NCBI GenBank assembly: GCA_903918315.1
Contig: CAIXEA010000072.1
Location: 1 to 35,161 of the forward strand
DNA length: 35,161 nucleotides
DNA from: an uncultured Acetobacteraceae bacterium
GTDB lineage: Bacteria; Pseudomonadota; Alphaproteobacteria; Acetobacterales; Acetobacteraceae
Direction of reading: 5' to 3'
A program made the translations under genes and the position numbers. The notes below the pieces were generated by a model. The model did no database searches. It was not told the DNA's origin and saw nothing but the letters and a program-made list of their open reading frames with translations. Position 1 is the stretch's first letter; each line of letters opens with the position of its first letter. Below, in pieces: positions 8,437 through 16,896 of the stretch.

Positions 8437-8973
8437 TCAGCCCTCGGCAGGCCGCGGTGGTTCCAGCAACAAATCCTCCGGCGGGGGCAATTCGCGCAGG
8501 TCTTTCAGGCCGAACTGTGTGAGGAAGGCCGTGGTCGTGCCCCAGGTCGTCGGACGGCCCGGCGTTTCCCGGCGCCCTTTGGGTTCAATCAGGCCGGCCT
8601 CCAACAAGGTCTCAAGCGTCTGCTGTGACAATGCGACGCCGCGAATATGCTCGATTTCCGCCCGCGACAGCGGCTGATGGTAGGCGACGATGGCCAGCGT
8701 CTCCATCGCCACGCGCGGCAGCCGGCGGGAGAGTTGGATGACCCGCCGCAGCCGGGGGGCGATGTCGGCCGCGGTGCGGAACTGCAAGCCGCCACCGACT
8801 TCGGCCAGTTCCACGCCCCGGCCATCGTAGCGCGCGCGCAACGCCGCGATCACGGCGTCGGTATCGGCCGCATCGGGCAGCAGTTGGCCCAATGCCCGCG
8901 GGGTCACCGGGGTGGCGGCGGCGAAAATCATCGCCTCCGCCAGTCGCAGCCAGTCTTCTTCGATCGCGGTCAT
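8437..8973 (-). CDS. scpB: Segregation and condensation protein B
   Basis: 178 residues, normal for ScpB, the winged-helix kleisin-interacting subunit that works with ScpA and SMC in chromosome condensation and segregation. Family blocks are visible: METLAIVAYHQPLSRAEIE, a helix with IRGV, and a GRPTTWGTT segment before FLTQFGLKDLRELP. The start ATG at 8973 overlaps the scpA stop by 4 bases (ATGA), giving translational coupling. It is the last gene of the dgt-to-scpB operon. In many alphaproteobacteria tatA follows, but here a repeat-bearing intergenic region and a TPR gene follow instead. Confidence 0.93.
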   Translation of the reverse strand: MTAIEEDWLRLAEAMIFAAATPVTPRALGQLLPDAADTDAVIAALRARYDGRGVELAEVGGGLQFRTAADIAPRLRRVIQLSRRLPRVAMETLAIVAYHQPLSRAEIEHIRGVALSQQTLETLLEAGLIEPKGRRETPGRPTTWGTTTAFLTQFGLKDLRELPPPEDLLLEPPRPAEG

Positions 8974-9764
8974 GCATCGTCCTCCGGCAGGCCCGTTTCC
9001 AGCGGTCCCAGACCCGCGCGAAGCTGAATCGGGCCGAATGCTTCGCTTTGCCGCAATCGCAGCGTGCCGTCGCGCGCCATTTCCAGCCCCGCCATGAATG
9101 TGCTGGCCAGCGCCGCCCGGCGTTCGGTCGGGCCGGTCAGATGGTCCGGCAGGAACTGCTCCAGGCTCGCCCAATCGGGCACGCTGCCCAGCATCACCCC
9201 CAGGCGGCGCAAGGCATCCTGCACGGTCCAGAGGGTTAAGGGCCGGGGCTGGTAAGCCCGATCACGCGCGCCGCGCCGGGCCGCGCGTAGATAGGAGCCC
9301 ACCAGCGTGGCGAGATCCACCGCCAGGCGGGAGCGGTCGATGTCCGTGTGATCCTCCGGCATGCCGCGCGCGAACACGTCCTGACCCAGGATGGGCCGCG
9401 CCCCCAGCCAGCCGGCCAGCAGCCGCACCACCGCCAGCATGCGCAGCCGCTCGGCCAAAGCCTCCGCCGCGACCGCGCCGTCCTGCATTTCCTGCTGATC
9501 GGCCGGCAGCAGCAGGCGGGATTTCAGCCAGGTCAGCCACGCCGCCATCACCAGCCAGTCGGCCGCGAGTTCCAGCCGAACCCGCCGCGCGCCCTCGATC
9601 ACCGTGAGGTATTGATCGACGATGTCCAGGATCGAGATCTGTGCCAGATCGAATTTCTGCGATCGCGCGAGATCCAGCAGCAGATCAAGCGGCCCCTCAA
9701 ACCCCTGCAACCGCAGCAGGAGCGTCTCTCGCGGCGCGTCGGGCTCAGAAGACGGCAGTGCCAA
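8970..9764 (-). CDS. scpA: Segregation and condensation protein A (kleisin)
   Basis: 264 residues. The N-terminal motif FEGPLDLLLDLARSQKFDL is diagnostic of ScpA, the kleisin that bridges SMC heads and recruits ScpB. The mid region WLTWLKSRLLLP also fits the family. The start at 9764 lies 20 bases inside the end of the upstream site-2 protease gene, and the stop overlaps the scpB start, so translation of the three is probably coupled. The C-terminal part is more divergent, as is usual in ScpA. Confidence 0.93.
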   Translation of the reverse strand: MALPSSEPDAPRETLLLRLQGFEGPLDLLLDLARSQKFDLAQISILDIVDQYLTVIEGARRVRLELAADWLVMAAWLTWLKSRLLLPADQQEMQDGAVAAEALAERLRMLAVVRLLAGWLGARPILGQDVFARGMPEDHTDIDRSRLAVDLATLVGSYLRAARRGARDRAYQPRPLTLWTVQDALRRLGVMLGSVPDWASLEQFLPDHLTGPTERRAALASTFMAGLEMARDGTLRLRQSEAFGPIQLRAGLGPLETGLPEDDA

Positions 9765-10449
9765 TATCGTGCCCCGCCAGCATCAGGATGGTGCGGAATG
9801 CCCAGGGCAGCACTGTTTCCAGCGCATCCCCGACCGGATCGAAGCCGGTCAGGCGGGGCAGCAGAAACACCGTGGCGAGCACGATCACCATGCCGAAGCG
9901 CTCCAGCCCCGCCCATTGCCTGGCGAGGGGTTCCGGCAGCAGCCCGACCACCACCCGCCCGCCATCCAGCGGCGGAATCGGCAGGAGGTTGAACAGGCCG
10001 AGCACCAGATTGGTGAGCATGAAATAGAACAGGAACTCCGCCAGCACCGACCCGTCGCCAAACGCGGTCAAGCTCTGGGTCGGAAAAAACAGGGCCGCCA
10101 GCCAGGCCAGAAACAGGTTCATCGCCGGCCCCGCGATCGCCACCAGCGCCATGCCCTGACGCGGATTGCGGAACCGCCAGGCCCCGATGGGCACCGGCTT
10201 GGCCCAGCCGAACATGAACGACACGCGGTGCGGCGGCAGCAGAAGCTGGGTCACCAGCAGGACGCCGGGGATCATCAGCGTCCCCACGCGATCGACATGG
10301 CGTAGCGGGTTCACCGACAGCCGACCGGCGTCGCGCGCGGTGGTATCGCCCAGGGCCAGCGCCGCGTAGCCATGCGCTGCCTCATGCAGGGTGATCGCCA
10401 GGACAGCCGGCACGATCGCCAGCGCGAGGGAGACGAACCAGTTGCTCAT
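9745..10449 (-). CDS. Site-2 protease family membrane metallopeptidase (M50)
   Basis: 234 residues with five or six predicted membrane segments. The zinc motif HEAAH lies near residue 21 in the first helix, and the second zinc-ligand motif NLLPIPPLDGG is in a later helix, as in M50B intramembrane proteases. It probably cleaves a membrane protein within or near the bilayer; no substrate is indicated. Its ATG overlaps the nagZ stop by 4 bases and its end overlaps scpA by 20, so it is fully embedded in the operon. It lacks a PDZ domain, so it is not RseP but the shorter YwhC-like type. Confidence 0.9.
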   Translation of the reverse strand: MSNWFVSLALAIVPAVLAITLHEAAHGYAALALGDTTARDAGRLSVNPLRHVDRVGTLMIPGVLLVTQLLLPPHRVSFMFGWAKPVPIGAWRFRNPRQGMALVAIAGPAMNLFLAWLAALFFPTQSLTAFGDGSVLAEFLFYFMLTNLVLGLFNLLPIPPLDGGRVVVGLLPEPLARQWAGLERFGMVIVLATVFLLPRLTGFDPVGDALETVLPWAFRTILMLAGHDIGTAVF

Positions 10450-11438
10450 GCCAGCAGCCGATCGCGCTCGGCTGCCAGGCGGGCGGGGTTGAAGGCGAGG
10501 CGGCGGCGGGCGGCGCCGGCGCGGGCGCCGTCCAGCCGGGTGCGGGCCGCCAGCGAGAGGTCGGGGGCTTGTTGCAGCAAGGCCTCGGTGGGTGCGTATT
10601 CGCCGCTGCAATAGAGCGCGAGATCGCAGCCCGCCGCCAAGGCCTGCCGGGCCAGTGCGGCTGGTTCGCCCGAGAGGGCCTTCATCGCGAGATCGTCGGT
10701 CACCAGGACCCCTTTGAAACCCATCTGTCCGCGGATGATCCCATTGATGATCCCAGGCGACAATGTCGCGGGATAGATGGGGTCGAGGCCGGGGAATACG
10801 ATATGCGCCGTCATCATCCATGGCAGGTCCGCAAGCAGCGCGAAGGGCAGCATGTCGGCGGACAGATCGTTGGCTTCGACCCGGGGCAGCGTGAGGTGGC
10901 TGTCCACCCGGGCCCGGCCGTGGCCAGGGACGTGCTTGCCAATGGGCTGCACGCCGGCCGCGCCGATACCAGCGGCGAGGGCGCGGGCCAGACGGGCGAT
11001 GGCGCGCGGGTCCTCCGCCAGGGCCCGATCACCGATGACGTCATGCGCCCCGGGAACGGACAGATCCAGGACGGGGGCCGCGGTCGCGGTAAAGCCGGCG
11101 CTGGCGCAATCGGCCCCGATCAGCGCGCCGGTGAGCCAGGCCGCCCGCAGGCCCGCGCGGCGGTTGGCCGCGAATAGCCGCCCCAGGGTCCGGGCCGGCG
11201 GATGGGCGCGCCAATGCGGTGGCCGCAGCCGCGCCACCCGCCCGCCTTCCTGGTCCACCAAGGTGACGGCGCCGATCGGCAGCACGGCGCGCAACGCTGC
11301 CATGAGGCGCTGCAATTGCGGCGGATCGACGATGTTGCGCGCGAACAGGATCACGCCGGCGGGCGGGCAGGCCTGAAACAGGCGGGCTTCCTCGGCCAGC
11401 AGCGACGGGCCGGCCAGACCGACAATGGCGGCTTTCAT
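10446..11438 (-). CDS. nagZ: Beta-N-acetylhexosaminidase, GH3
   Basis: 330 residues, the usual single-domain length of NagZ, which removes N-acetylglucosamine from anhydro-muropeptides during cytoplasmic peptidoglycan recycling. The signature KHVPGHG (residues 168-174) continues to DSH at 179-181, giving the mobile-loop His-Asp pair, and the nucleophile Asp248 is in VTDDLAMKA. The common Phe of KHFPGHG is Val here, a mild variation. The start at 11438 is the first residue of the barrel and is preferred over a longer upstream frame that runs through the SPOR gene. It lies 38 bases downstream of the SPOR gene. Confidence 0.93.
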   Translation of the reverse strand: MKAAIVGLAGPSLLAEEARLFQACPPAGVILFARNIVDPPQLQRLMAALRAVLPIGAVTLVDQEGGRVARLRPPHWRAHPPARTLGRLFAANRRAGLRAAWLTGALIGADCASAGFTATAAPVLDLSVPGAHDVIGDRALAEDPRAIARLARALAAGIGAAGVQPIGKHVPGHGRARVDSHLTLPRVEANDLSADMLPFALLADLPWMMTAHIVFPGLDPIYPATLSPGIINGIIRGQMGFKGVLVTDDLAMKALSGEPAALARQALAAGCDLALYCSGEYAPTEALLQQAPDLSLAARTRLDGARAGAARRRLAFNPARLAAERDRLLA

Positions 11439-11476
11439 GGGCTGAGTCCTGGCGCCGCGTCCTGGCTCCGGCGGCC

Positions 11477-12397
11477 TCAGAATTCCGCGACCGAGCAAGC
11501 GCCGCCCTTCGCGCGCACGTTTTCGCAGAAGGCTTTGGCCTGGGCTGTGTCGGTGAACCCCCCGGTCCGCACCCGCCAGAAGGTCTTGCCATCGCGCTCG
11601 GTCTTGCTGATCGCGGGCGTGCGGCCTTTCAGCAGCGCGGGCATGCGCTTTTGCAGGATTTGCCACTCAGCCTTGGCCGCGGCTTCGGATGTCAGGGCGG
11701 CGAGTTGGATCGCGGGCGACTTACCCGTGGCCGCGGTGGTCTTGGACGGCAGCGCGGCGGGTGGCGCCACCACGGGTGCGGGCTTGGCGATGGTCGAGGG
11801 CGTGGCTTTGGGGGCCGCGAGGGCCGGTGTCTGGAGTGCCGGTGTCTGGAGTGCCGGAGCTTGGAGTGCCGGAGCTTGGAGTGCGGGTGCCAAAGCGGCT
11901 GGTGCCGGCGTCAGCGATGCATGCGCTTGCGGCGCGCGGGCGGGCGATGCCGGCGCCAAGGGGGGCGGCATTGGCGGCGCGATCGGGGCAGCGGCCATCG
12001 GGGGCGCCATCATGGCGGGCGCTGGCGGCTGAGGGGTCGTGATGCGCGGCGCCGCCATCTGGGCGCGCAACGCCTTCGGGTCGGGGACCTCGGCCGCCGG
12101 GGCCAACTGGCTGCCGCTGGTATCACCATCGCCTGCGACGAATTCGTTCCCGGCCCCCGCGACCCGCATGCCCCCCGGATCGGCCGGGCGCACGCGCCAC
12201 GGATTGGGGTCGGCGGCGATTGTCGGCGGCGCGGCGGGCCGATGGCCAAAATAGCTGAAGCCGGAATACAGCACCACCAACCCGGCGACGATGCCGCCCG
12301 CGATGATCGCAAGCCGCCGCGTGCCGGACTCCTGGTCCTCATCCCGGCGCTGGTAAGCGTGATATGCGGGATTCGGTATGCTGAAATCGTCTGACAC
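11477..12397 (-). CDS. SPOR-domain protein, single-pass membrane
   Basis: 306 residues. A short cytoplasmic N-terminus is followed by a transmembrane helix at about 29-50, then a long Ala/Pro-rich periplasmic linker including four PALQ-type repeats. A C-terminal SPOR domain (about 235-306) contains a WRVRTGGFTD block typical of the fold. SPOR domains bind glycan strands lacking stem peptides at the division septum, so a role in cell division is likely. The position between argS and nagZ is the usual alphaproteobacterial arrangement. The start is a GTG at 12397, supported by AGGAAGAG about nine bases upstream. Confidence 0.88.
   Translation of the reverse strand: MSDDFSIPNPAYHAYQRRDEDQESGTRRLAIIAGGIVAGLVVLYSGFSYFGHRPAAPPTIAADPNPWRVRPADPGGMRVAGAGNEFVAGDGDTSGSQLAPAAEVPDPKALRAQMAAPRITTPQPPAPAMMAPPMAAAPIAPPMPPPLAPASPARAPQAHASLTPAPAALAPALQAPALQAPALQTPALQTPALAAPKATPSTIAKPAPVVAPPAALPSKTTAATGKSPAIQLAALTSEAAAKAEWQILQKRMPALLKGRTPAISKTERDGKTFWRVRTGGFTDTAQAKAFCENVRAKGGACSVAEF
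11824..11883. repeat. Four 15-bp tandem repeats in the SPOR-protein linker
   Basis: Units at 11824-11838 and 11839-11853 are identical, and those at 11854-11868 and 11869-11883 are identical to each other and differ from the first pair at three positions. They encode PALQ-(Ala/Thr) pentapeptides in the periplasmic linker; copy-number changes stay in frame. Confidence 0.85.
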
Positions 12398-12445
12398 GTG
12401 CCTGCTCTTCCTGACGGGCTGATCCCCCCGGCGGAAGACCAGGGG

Positions 12446-14233
12446 TCAGCGCATTTCTTCCACCGGCGTCACACCCAACACCGCGAGGCCGGAGCGGATC
12501 GTCACCGCGGTGGCGGTAACAAGGGCCAGACGCGCCAGGGTCCGCTCAGGCTGGTCCTGCTGAAGGAATCGGAGCGTGGCATCGTCTTTTCCTCGGTTCC
12601 ACAGCATATGAAAGTCGGACGCCAAGTCATAGAGAAAAAACGCGATTCGGTGCGGTTCTCTTGCCAAGGCGGCTGCATCCACGGTGCGCGGCCAGGACGC
12701 CAGGCGTCGGATCAGGGTCTGTTCGGCCTCGGCGTCCAGACTGTCCAGGTTGACCTCCGCCAGAGCGGTCTCGGTGATCGAGGCGGGTGGCAGCTGTTCG
12801 GCCGCCGCGCGTAAAACGGATCTGCAACGAGCATGCGCATATTGCACATAGAAAACAGGGTTGTCGCGTGTCTGCGCCAACGCTTTGTCGAGATCGAATT
12901 CCATTTGCGCGTCGGCGTTGCGGGTCAGCATGGTGAAGCGCACCGCATCCTTGCCCACTTCATCGAGCAGATCGCTGAGCGTCACATAGCTGCCGGCCCG
13001 CTTGGACATCCGCACCGGCGCCCCATCGCGCATGATGTGCACGATCTGGCAGAGCACGGCTTCGAATTTTGTTTTGTTCCCGGACAAGGCCTTCACCGCC
13101 GCCCGCATGCGCGCGACATAGCCGCCATGATCCGCGCCGAGCACATCGATCAGAATGTCGTAGCCGCGGCCGATCTTGTCGGCGTGATAGGCGATGTCGT
13201 TGGCAAAATAGGTGTTGCTGCCGTCGGATTTGCGCAACGGACGATCCACGTCATCGCCGAACTGAGTGGAGCGGAACAGGGTTTGCGGCCGCGGCTCCCA
13301 GTCGTCGGGGGTCTTGCCCTTCGGCGGCTCCAGCACGCCTTCGTAGATCAGGCCATCGGCGGCGAGGCGGTCGATGGTCGTGTCGGCGGCGCCGGATGCG
13401 ACCAAGGCCCGTTCCGAACTGAAGATGTCCTGCTGCACGCCCAACTGCGCCAGATCGGTGCGCACTTCCGTCATCATGGCGTCGATGGTGAAGTTGCGAA
13501 CGAGATCGATCCAACCGGCCGGCGCGGCGACGCCCAGATCGGGGGTGGCCAGGGCCGTGCCATGCGCCGCGGCCAGTGCCAGGCCGATGGGGATCAGGTA
13601 TTCACCCCGGTATTGCAGTCCACCGGGCACTTCGTTGGAGAATTCTTCCTCGGTCAGCGTCGTACCGATGGCCTGCAGGTAGCGCCAGTAGGCGGCCCAG
13701 GCGAGGGCGGCGACCTGCGCCCCGGCGTCGTTGATGTAATATTCTTTCGTGACTTCGAAGCCGGCCTTGGCCATCAGATTGGCCAGCGCGTCACCAACGA
13801 CGGCGCCGCGGCAATGCCCGATATGCATCGGCCCGGTCGGGTTGGCGGACACATATTCGACATTCACCTTCACCCCGGTGCCGGTGCGGGAATCGCCATA
13901 AGACTCCCCACTGCGCAGGATCGCCGGGATCAGCGCGCGCCAGGCGGAGGGATCGAGCCGGAGGTTGACGAAGCCGGGACCAGCGACCGCCGCCTCGGCG
14001 ATGCCGGGCGCTTCACCGAGATAAGCCACAAGACCCGCCGCGATTTTGGCCGGCGCCTGCCTTGCCGCCTTGGACGAGACCATCGCCGCGTTCGTCGCCA
14101 TGTCACCATGCGCCTGATCGCGGGTTGGCGTCACCTCCACGCGGGCGGCGATGTCGTCCGGCAAATCCGGCACGATGGCCCGGAGCGCGGTCAGTACATG
14201 GTCCCGCATCAGGGCATAAATGTCGTTGGTCAT
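12446..14233 (-). CDS. argS: Arginyl-tRNA synthetase
   Basis: 595 residues, full length. It charges tRNA-Arg. The class I signature appears as MHIGHCRGA preceded by the VEYVSANPTGP block, and the KMSKS equivalent is RMSKR followed by AGSYVTL. The N-terminal Add1 domain and the C-terminal DALR anticodon-binding domain (FYVQYAHAR onward, ending VEEMR) are present. It is 102 bases downstream of dgt and 48 bases upstream of the SPOR gene. The open frame opposite it on the plus strand is a codon-bias shadow. Confidence 0.97.
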   Translation of the reverse strand: MTNDIYALMRDHVLTALRAIVPDLPDDIAARVEVTPTRDQAHGDMATNAAMVSSKAARQAPAKIAAGLVAYLGEAPGIAEAAVAGPGFVNLRLDPSAWRALIPAILRSGESYGDSRTGTGVKVNVEYVSANPTGPMHIGHCRGAVVGDALANLMAKAGFEVTKEYYINDAGAQVAALAWAAYWRYLQAIGTTLTEEEFSNEVPGGLQYRGEYLIPIGLALAAAHGTALATPDLGVAAPAGWIDLVRNFTIDAMMTEVRTDLAQLGVQQDIFSSERALVASGAADTTIDRLAADGLIYEGVLEPPKGKTPDDWEPRPQTLFRSTQFGDDVDRPLRKSDGSNTYFANDIAYHADKIGRGYDILIDVLGADHGGYVARMRAAVKALSGNKTKFEAVLCQIVHIMRDGAPVRMSKRAGSYVTLSDLLDEVGKDAVRFTMLTRNADAQMEFDLDKALAQTRDNPVFYVQYAHARCRSVLRAAAEQLPPASITETALAEVNLDSLDAEAEQTLIRRLASWPRTVDAAALAREPHRIAFFLYDLASDFHMLWNRGKDDATLRFLQQDQPERTLARLALVTATAVTIRSGLAVLGVTPVEEMR

Positions 14234-14335
14234 GGGGTCGGGATACTCTGGTTACGGTAAGGCGAGGGTTAAAGCCGGGACATACACCGGCCCTAACCCG
14301 CGTGGGAGGGAAAACATCGACCGTGCGGGCGACCG

Positions 14336-15496
14336 TCAGGTGGTCGCCGACAGATCGGTCAGCCGTCGATGCTCATCCATCGCATAGCGGTCGGTCATGC
14401 CCGCGACATAGTCGCCGACGATCGTCGCCGCCCGGGCTGAACCGCCGTCCCCGGCGCGGGCGCGCCAGTCGTCGGGGAGCAAGGTTGGATCCGCATGTAG
14501 CAGGCGAAACAGTTCCTCCGTCAGGCGGCGGGCCTTGGCGGTCATGCGGTTGACCCGCCAATGGCGGTACATGCGGGCGAACAGGAAGTCCTTGATGACC
14601 TGATTGGCTTCGGCGACGGGCGGGCTGAACGCGACCAGGCGCTGCTTCGATCGCCGGATCGTGTCGGCCGAATCGGGGTCCAGCTTGCTCAGGCGGCGGC
14701 GCGTTTCGTCAATCAGGTCGGTGATCAGGGTATTGATCACCCGGCGAATGGTTTCATGGCGCAGCCGGGGCGGCGGCACATCCAGGCTCGCCATCCGCGC
14801 CTGTGCCAAAGACGGCCCCACGATCGGCAAATGCGACAGGTCTTCGGGCGTGAACAGCCGGGCGCGCAGGCCGTCGTCGAGGTCGTGGCTGTGATAGGCG
14901 ATGTCGTCGGCCATCGCCGCGACCTGCGCTTCCGCGCTGGCATGGGTGTGCAGGTCGAGCTTATGGCGGGCGTTGTAGTCCGCGATATAGGCGGGGGGAT
15001 CGCGCAGCGGGCCGTTGTGCTTGACCAGTCCCTCCAGCGTTTCCCAGGTCAGGTTCAGTCCATCCCAACCGGCGTAGCGGCTTTCCAGCATCGTCACGAC
15101 CCGCAGGCTCTGCGCATTGTGGTCGAAGCCGCCGAACGGCTTCATGGCGATGTTCAGCGCTTCCTCCCCGGCATGGCCGAAGGGGGGGTGGCCGAGATCA
15201 TGGGCCAGCGCCAGTGCTTCCGTCAGATCCTCATCCAGGCCCAGCGCACGCGCGATGGAGCGGGCGACCTGAGCGACCTCGATACTGTGGGTCAGCCGGG
15301 TGCGGAAGAAATCGCCTTCATGGTTCACGAAGACCTGGGTCTTGTATTGCAGCTTGCGGAAGGCGGAGCTGTGGATGATCCGATCCCGGTCGCGCTGCCA
15401 TGGGGACCGGTCCGGCGCTTCCGGTTCGTGATGCAGCCGACCCCTGGAGGTGGCCTGTTGCACGGCGTAGGGAGCCAGAGGGGGGCGGCCTGTCAT
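14336..15496 (-). CDS. dgt: Deoxyguanosinetriphosphate triphosphohydrolase-like protein
   Basis: 386 residues, type 2 dGTPase-like HD-domain protein. Metal ligands of the HD domain are visible: RLTHSIEVAQ, ALAHDLGHPPFGHAGEE, and DDIAYHSHDLDDGL. The N-terminal block RSPWQRDRDRIIHSSAFRKL is characteristic. It hydrolyses dNTPs to nucleosides and triphosphate, although many family members have untested specificity. It is the first gene of the operon to argS and downstream, and diverges from erpA across 104 bases, a common alphaproteobacterial arrangement. No strong ribosome-binding site precedes the ATG. Confidence 0.93.
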   Translation of the reverse strand: MTGRPPLAPYAVQQATSRGRLHHEPEAPDRSPWQRDRDRIIHSSAFRKLQYKTQVFVNHEGDFFRTRLTHSIEVAQVARSIARALGLDEDLTEALALAHDLGHPPFGHAGEEALNIAMKPFGGFDHNAQSLRVVTMLESRYAGWDGLNLTWETLEGLVKHNGPLRDPPAYIADYNARHKLDLHTHASAEAQVAAMADDIAYHSHDLDDGLRARLFTPEDLSHLPIVGPSLAQARMASLDVPPPRLRHETIRRVINTLITDLIDETRRRLSKLDPDSADTIRRSKQRLVAFSPPVAEANQVIKDFLFARMYRHWRVNRMTAKARRLTEELFRLLHADPTLLPDDWRARAGDGGSARAATIVGDYVAGMTDRYAMDEHRRLTDLSATT

Positions 15497-15520
15497 GGGG
15501 CGGGATTACACCGGCCAAAG

Positions 15521-15600
15521 GGGGGTATCAATCGGGGGGTATCAATTGGGCGCTTCAATTGGACGTTTGAATTCCGGCGAATCCGCCCTATCTTAAGACC
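15521..15600 (+). promoter_or_regulatory. erpA promoter candidate with a 14-bp direct repeat
   Basis: GGGGGTATCAAT occurs at 15521-15532 and again at 15535-15546 (14-base period), followed by CAATTGG elements, a possible operator between dgt and erpA. TTGAAT at 15567-15572 and TATCTT at 15589-15594 form a plausible -35/-10 pair with 16-base spacing. The predicted transcript start falls at or next to the ATG at 15601, and no Shine-Dalgarno sequence is present, so the mRNA may be leaderless. Confidence 0.4.
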
Positions 15601-15930
15601 ATGGAACAGTTCGCCGTCACCGAACGGGCCGCGGCCCGGATCGCCGAGATCGTCGCCTCCGAGGGCCGCCCCGCTGCGTTGCGCGTGGCGGTGCTGGCGG
15701 GCGGCTGCAGTGGCTTTCAGTATCGCTTCGAATTGGACGAGACCCGCCAGGATGATGATCTGGTGATCGAGCAGGGGGCGGCGAAGGTGTTCGTCGATCC
15801 GGCCAGCCTCGATCTCCTCGCCGGGTCGGAGCTCGATTATGCCGAAGCGCTGATGGGCAGCCATTTCGCGGTTCGCAACCCCAATGCGAAATCGGCCTGC
15901 GGCTGCGGGACCAGCTTCTCTCTGGACTGA
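15601..15930 (+). CDS. erpA: Iron-sulfur cluster insertion protein, A-type carrier
   Basis: 109 residues, the standard size of A-type Fe-S carriers. The three cluster-ligand cysteines are present: Cys36 in GGCSGFQY, and Cys100 and Cys102 in the C-terminal CGCG. It delivers Fe-S clusters to apoproteins. ErpA is preferred over IscA because the gene is outside any isc/suf cluster and diverges from dgt, as erpA commonly does in alphaproteobacteria. The last codons and the stop lie at the beginning of a 26-bp tandem duplication. Confidence 0.9.
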   Translation: MEQFAVTERAAARIAEIVASEGRPAALRVAVLAGGCSGFQYRFELDETRQDDDLVIEQGAAKVFVDPASLDLLAGSELDYAEALMGSHFAVRNPNAKSACGCGTSFSLD

Positions 15931-15975
15931 CGGGTCAGCCGACCACGATGGACTGACGGGTCAGCCGACCACGAT
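15924..15975. repeat. Perfect 26-bp tandem duplication at convergent stop codons
   Basis: Units 15924-15949 and 15950-15975 are identical. The first contains the erpA stop and the second contains the lipid-kinase stop (15961-15963). Each unit carries both an erpA-type and a kinase-type end, so one ancestral junction was duplicated without harming either protein. Confidence 0.95.
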
Positions 15976-16830
15976 GCGAATCGGGTTGGGGGCGTCTGTG
16001 ATGGTGAGGGGGATTATGCCCGCCTTGTCGCCGTCCGTTTGCACCGGCACGGGCCGGTTGCCGTTGAATTCAATCCGACTGGCGCGGATATGCCGCACGC
16101 CTGGTGCCCGGCCGAGGCGGTTCAGCGGCAGCGCCGCCCCATACATGAGCGTCCGCAGCGGTCCGGCGCGCTCGAACAGCACGACCGAGAAGCCGGGCTG
16201 ATCCGGTCGCGCATCGGGCGCCAGAAGGTAGTGCCCGCCATAGAGCCGGCCTTTGCTGACGATGACGCTGGCGGCTTGCAGGTCCTGTCCGTCGAGGCGC
16301 AGGGAAATCGGGTCGTATCCGTACCGCGTCAGCTCCCGCAGGGTTTGGATCACATAGGCGCCGCGTCCGCACAGCCGCTTCAGGGCGAAGGGAAGCGTAT
16401 GCACCACATGGGCGTCGAACCCGGCGCCGAGCATCTGCACGAACAGCCGCGTCGCGCCATCCGACTCGGCCAGGCCCGGCCAGATCGGCTGCGTGCGCCC
16501 GAAGGCCAGCGCGGCGGCCACGGCGCGCGGCGCGAAGGGCAGAGCGAGTTCGTGCGCCAGGACATTGGCGGTGCCAAGCGGAATGACGCCCAGCGCGGTG
16601 GAGGAGCCCATCAGCCCGTTGGCGACCTCGGCGATGGTGCCATCCCCGCCGGCCGCGACCACCATGGGCAGCCCGCGTGCCACGGCATCGCGGGCGAGGC
16701 ATTCAGCATGGCCGGCGCGGTTGGTTTCCATCAGGTCAAGACGCACGCCATTGGCGACGAGCACATCCAGCACCCGCCACAGCAGGGATGCGCGGCGCCG
16801 TCCGGCGATGGGGTTGAAGACGATCAGCAT
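15961..16830 (-). CDS. Diacylglycerol kinase family lipid kinase (DagK/YegS-like)
   Basis: 289 residues. The nucleotide-binding motif GGDGT is at 61-65, followed by EVANGL and IPLGTANVLA, characteristic of the DAGK catalytic domain. The C-terminal beta-sandwich includes a Q-T-D-G-D motif (VQTDGDKAG) that helps bind metal. It phosphorylates a lipid such as diacylglycerol to phosphatidic acid; the exact lipid is not determinable. It diverges from the metallophosphoesterase-glycosyltransferase-methyltransferase operon, which suggests a membrane-lipid role. A candidate PhoB-like site lies 66 bases upstream of its start. Confidence 0.88.
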   Translation of the reverse strand: MLIVFNPIAGRRRASLLWRVLDVLVANGVRLDLMETNRAGHAECLARDAVARGLPMVVAAGGDGTIAEVANGLMGSSTALGVIPLGTANVLAHELALPFAPRAVAAALAFGRTQPIWPGLAESDGATRLFVQMLGAGFDAHVVHTLPFALKRLCGRGAYVIQTLRELTRYGYDPISLRLDGQDLQAASVIVSKGRLYGGHYLLAPDARPDQPGFSVVLFERAGPLRTLMYGAALPLNRLGRAPGVRHIRASRIEFNGNRPVPVQTDGDKAGIIPLTITDAPNPIRIVVG

Positions 16831-16896
16831 CGATATTCGCCGTCCGAATCGCTCTGGCCAACAGGGGCGTAAAGAACCGGTATGTGCCAGAAATCC

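Noticed and set aside
11824..11883. CRISPR-like repeat array
   Set aside because: Units are 15 bases with no spacers and encode a Pro/Ala linker.
12833..14260. 475-residue frame antisense to argS
   Set aside because: argS is complete on the other strand, and the plus-strand frame resembles no family.
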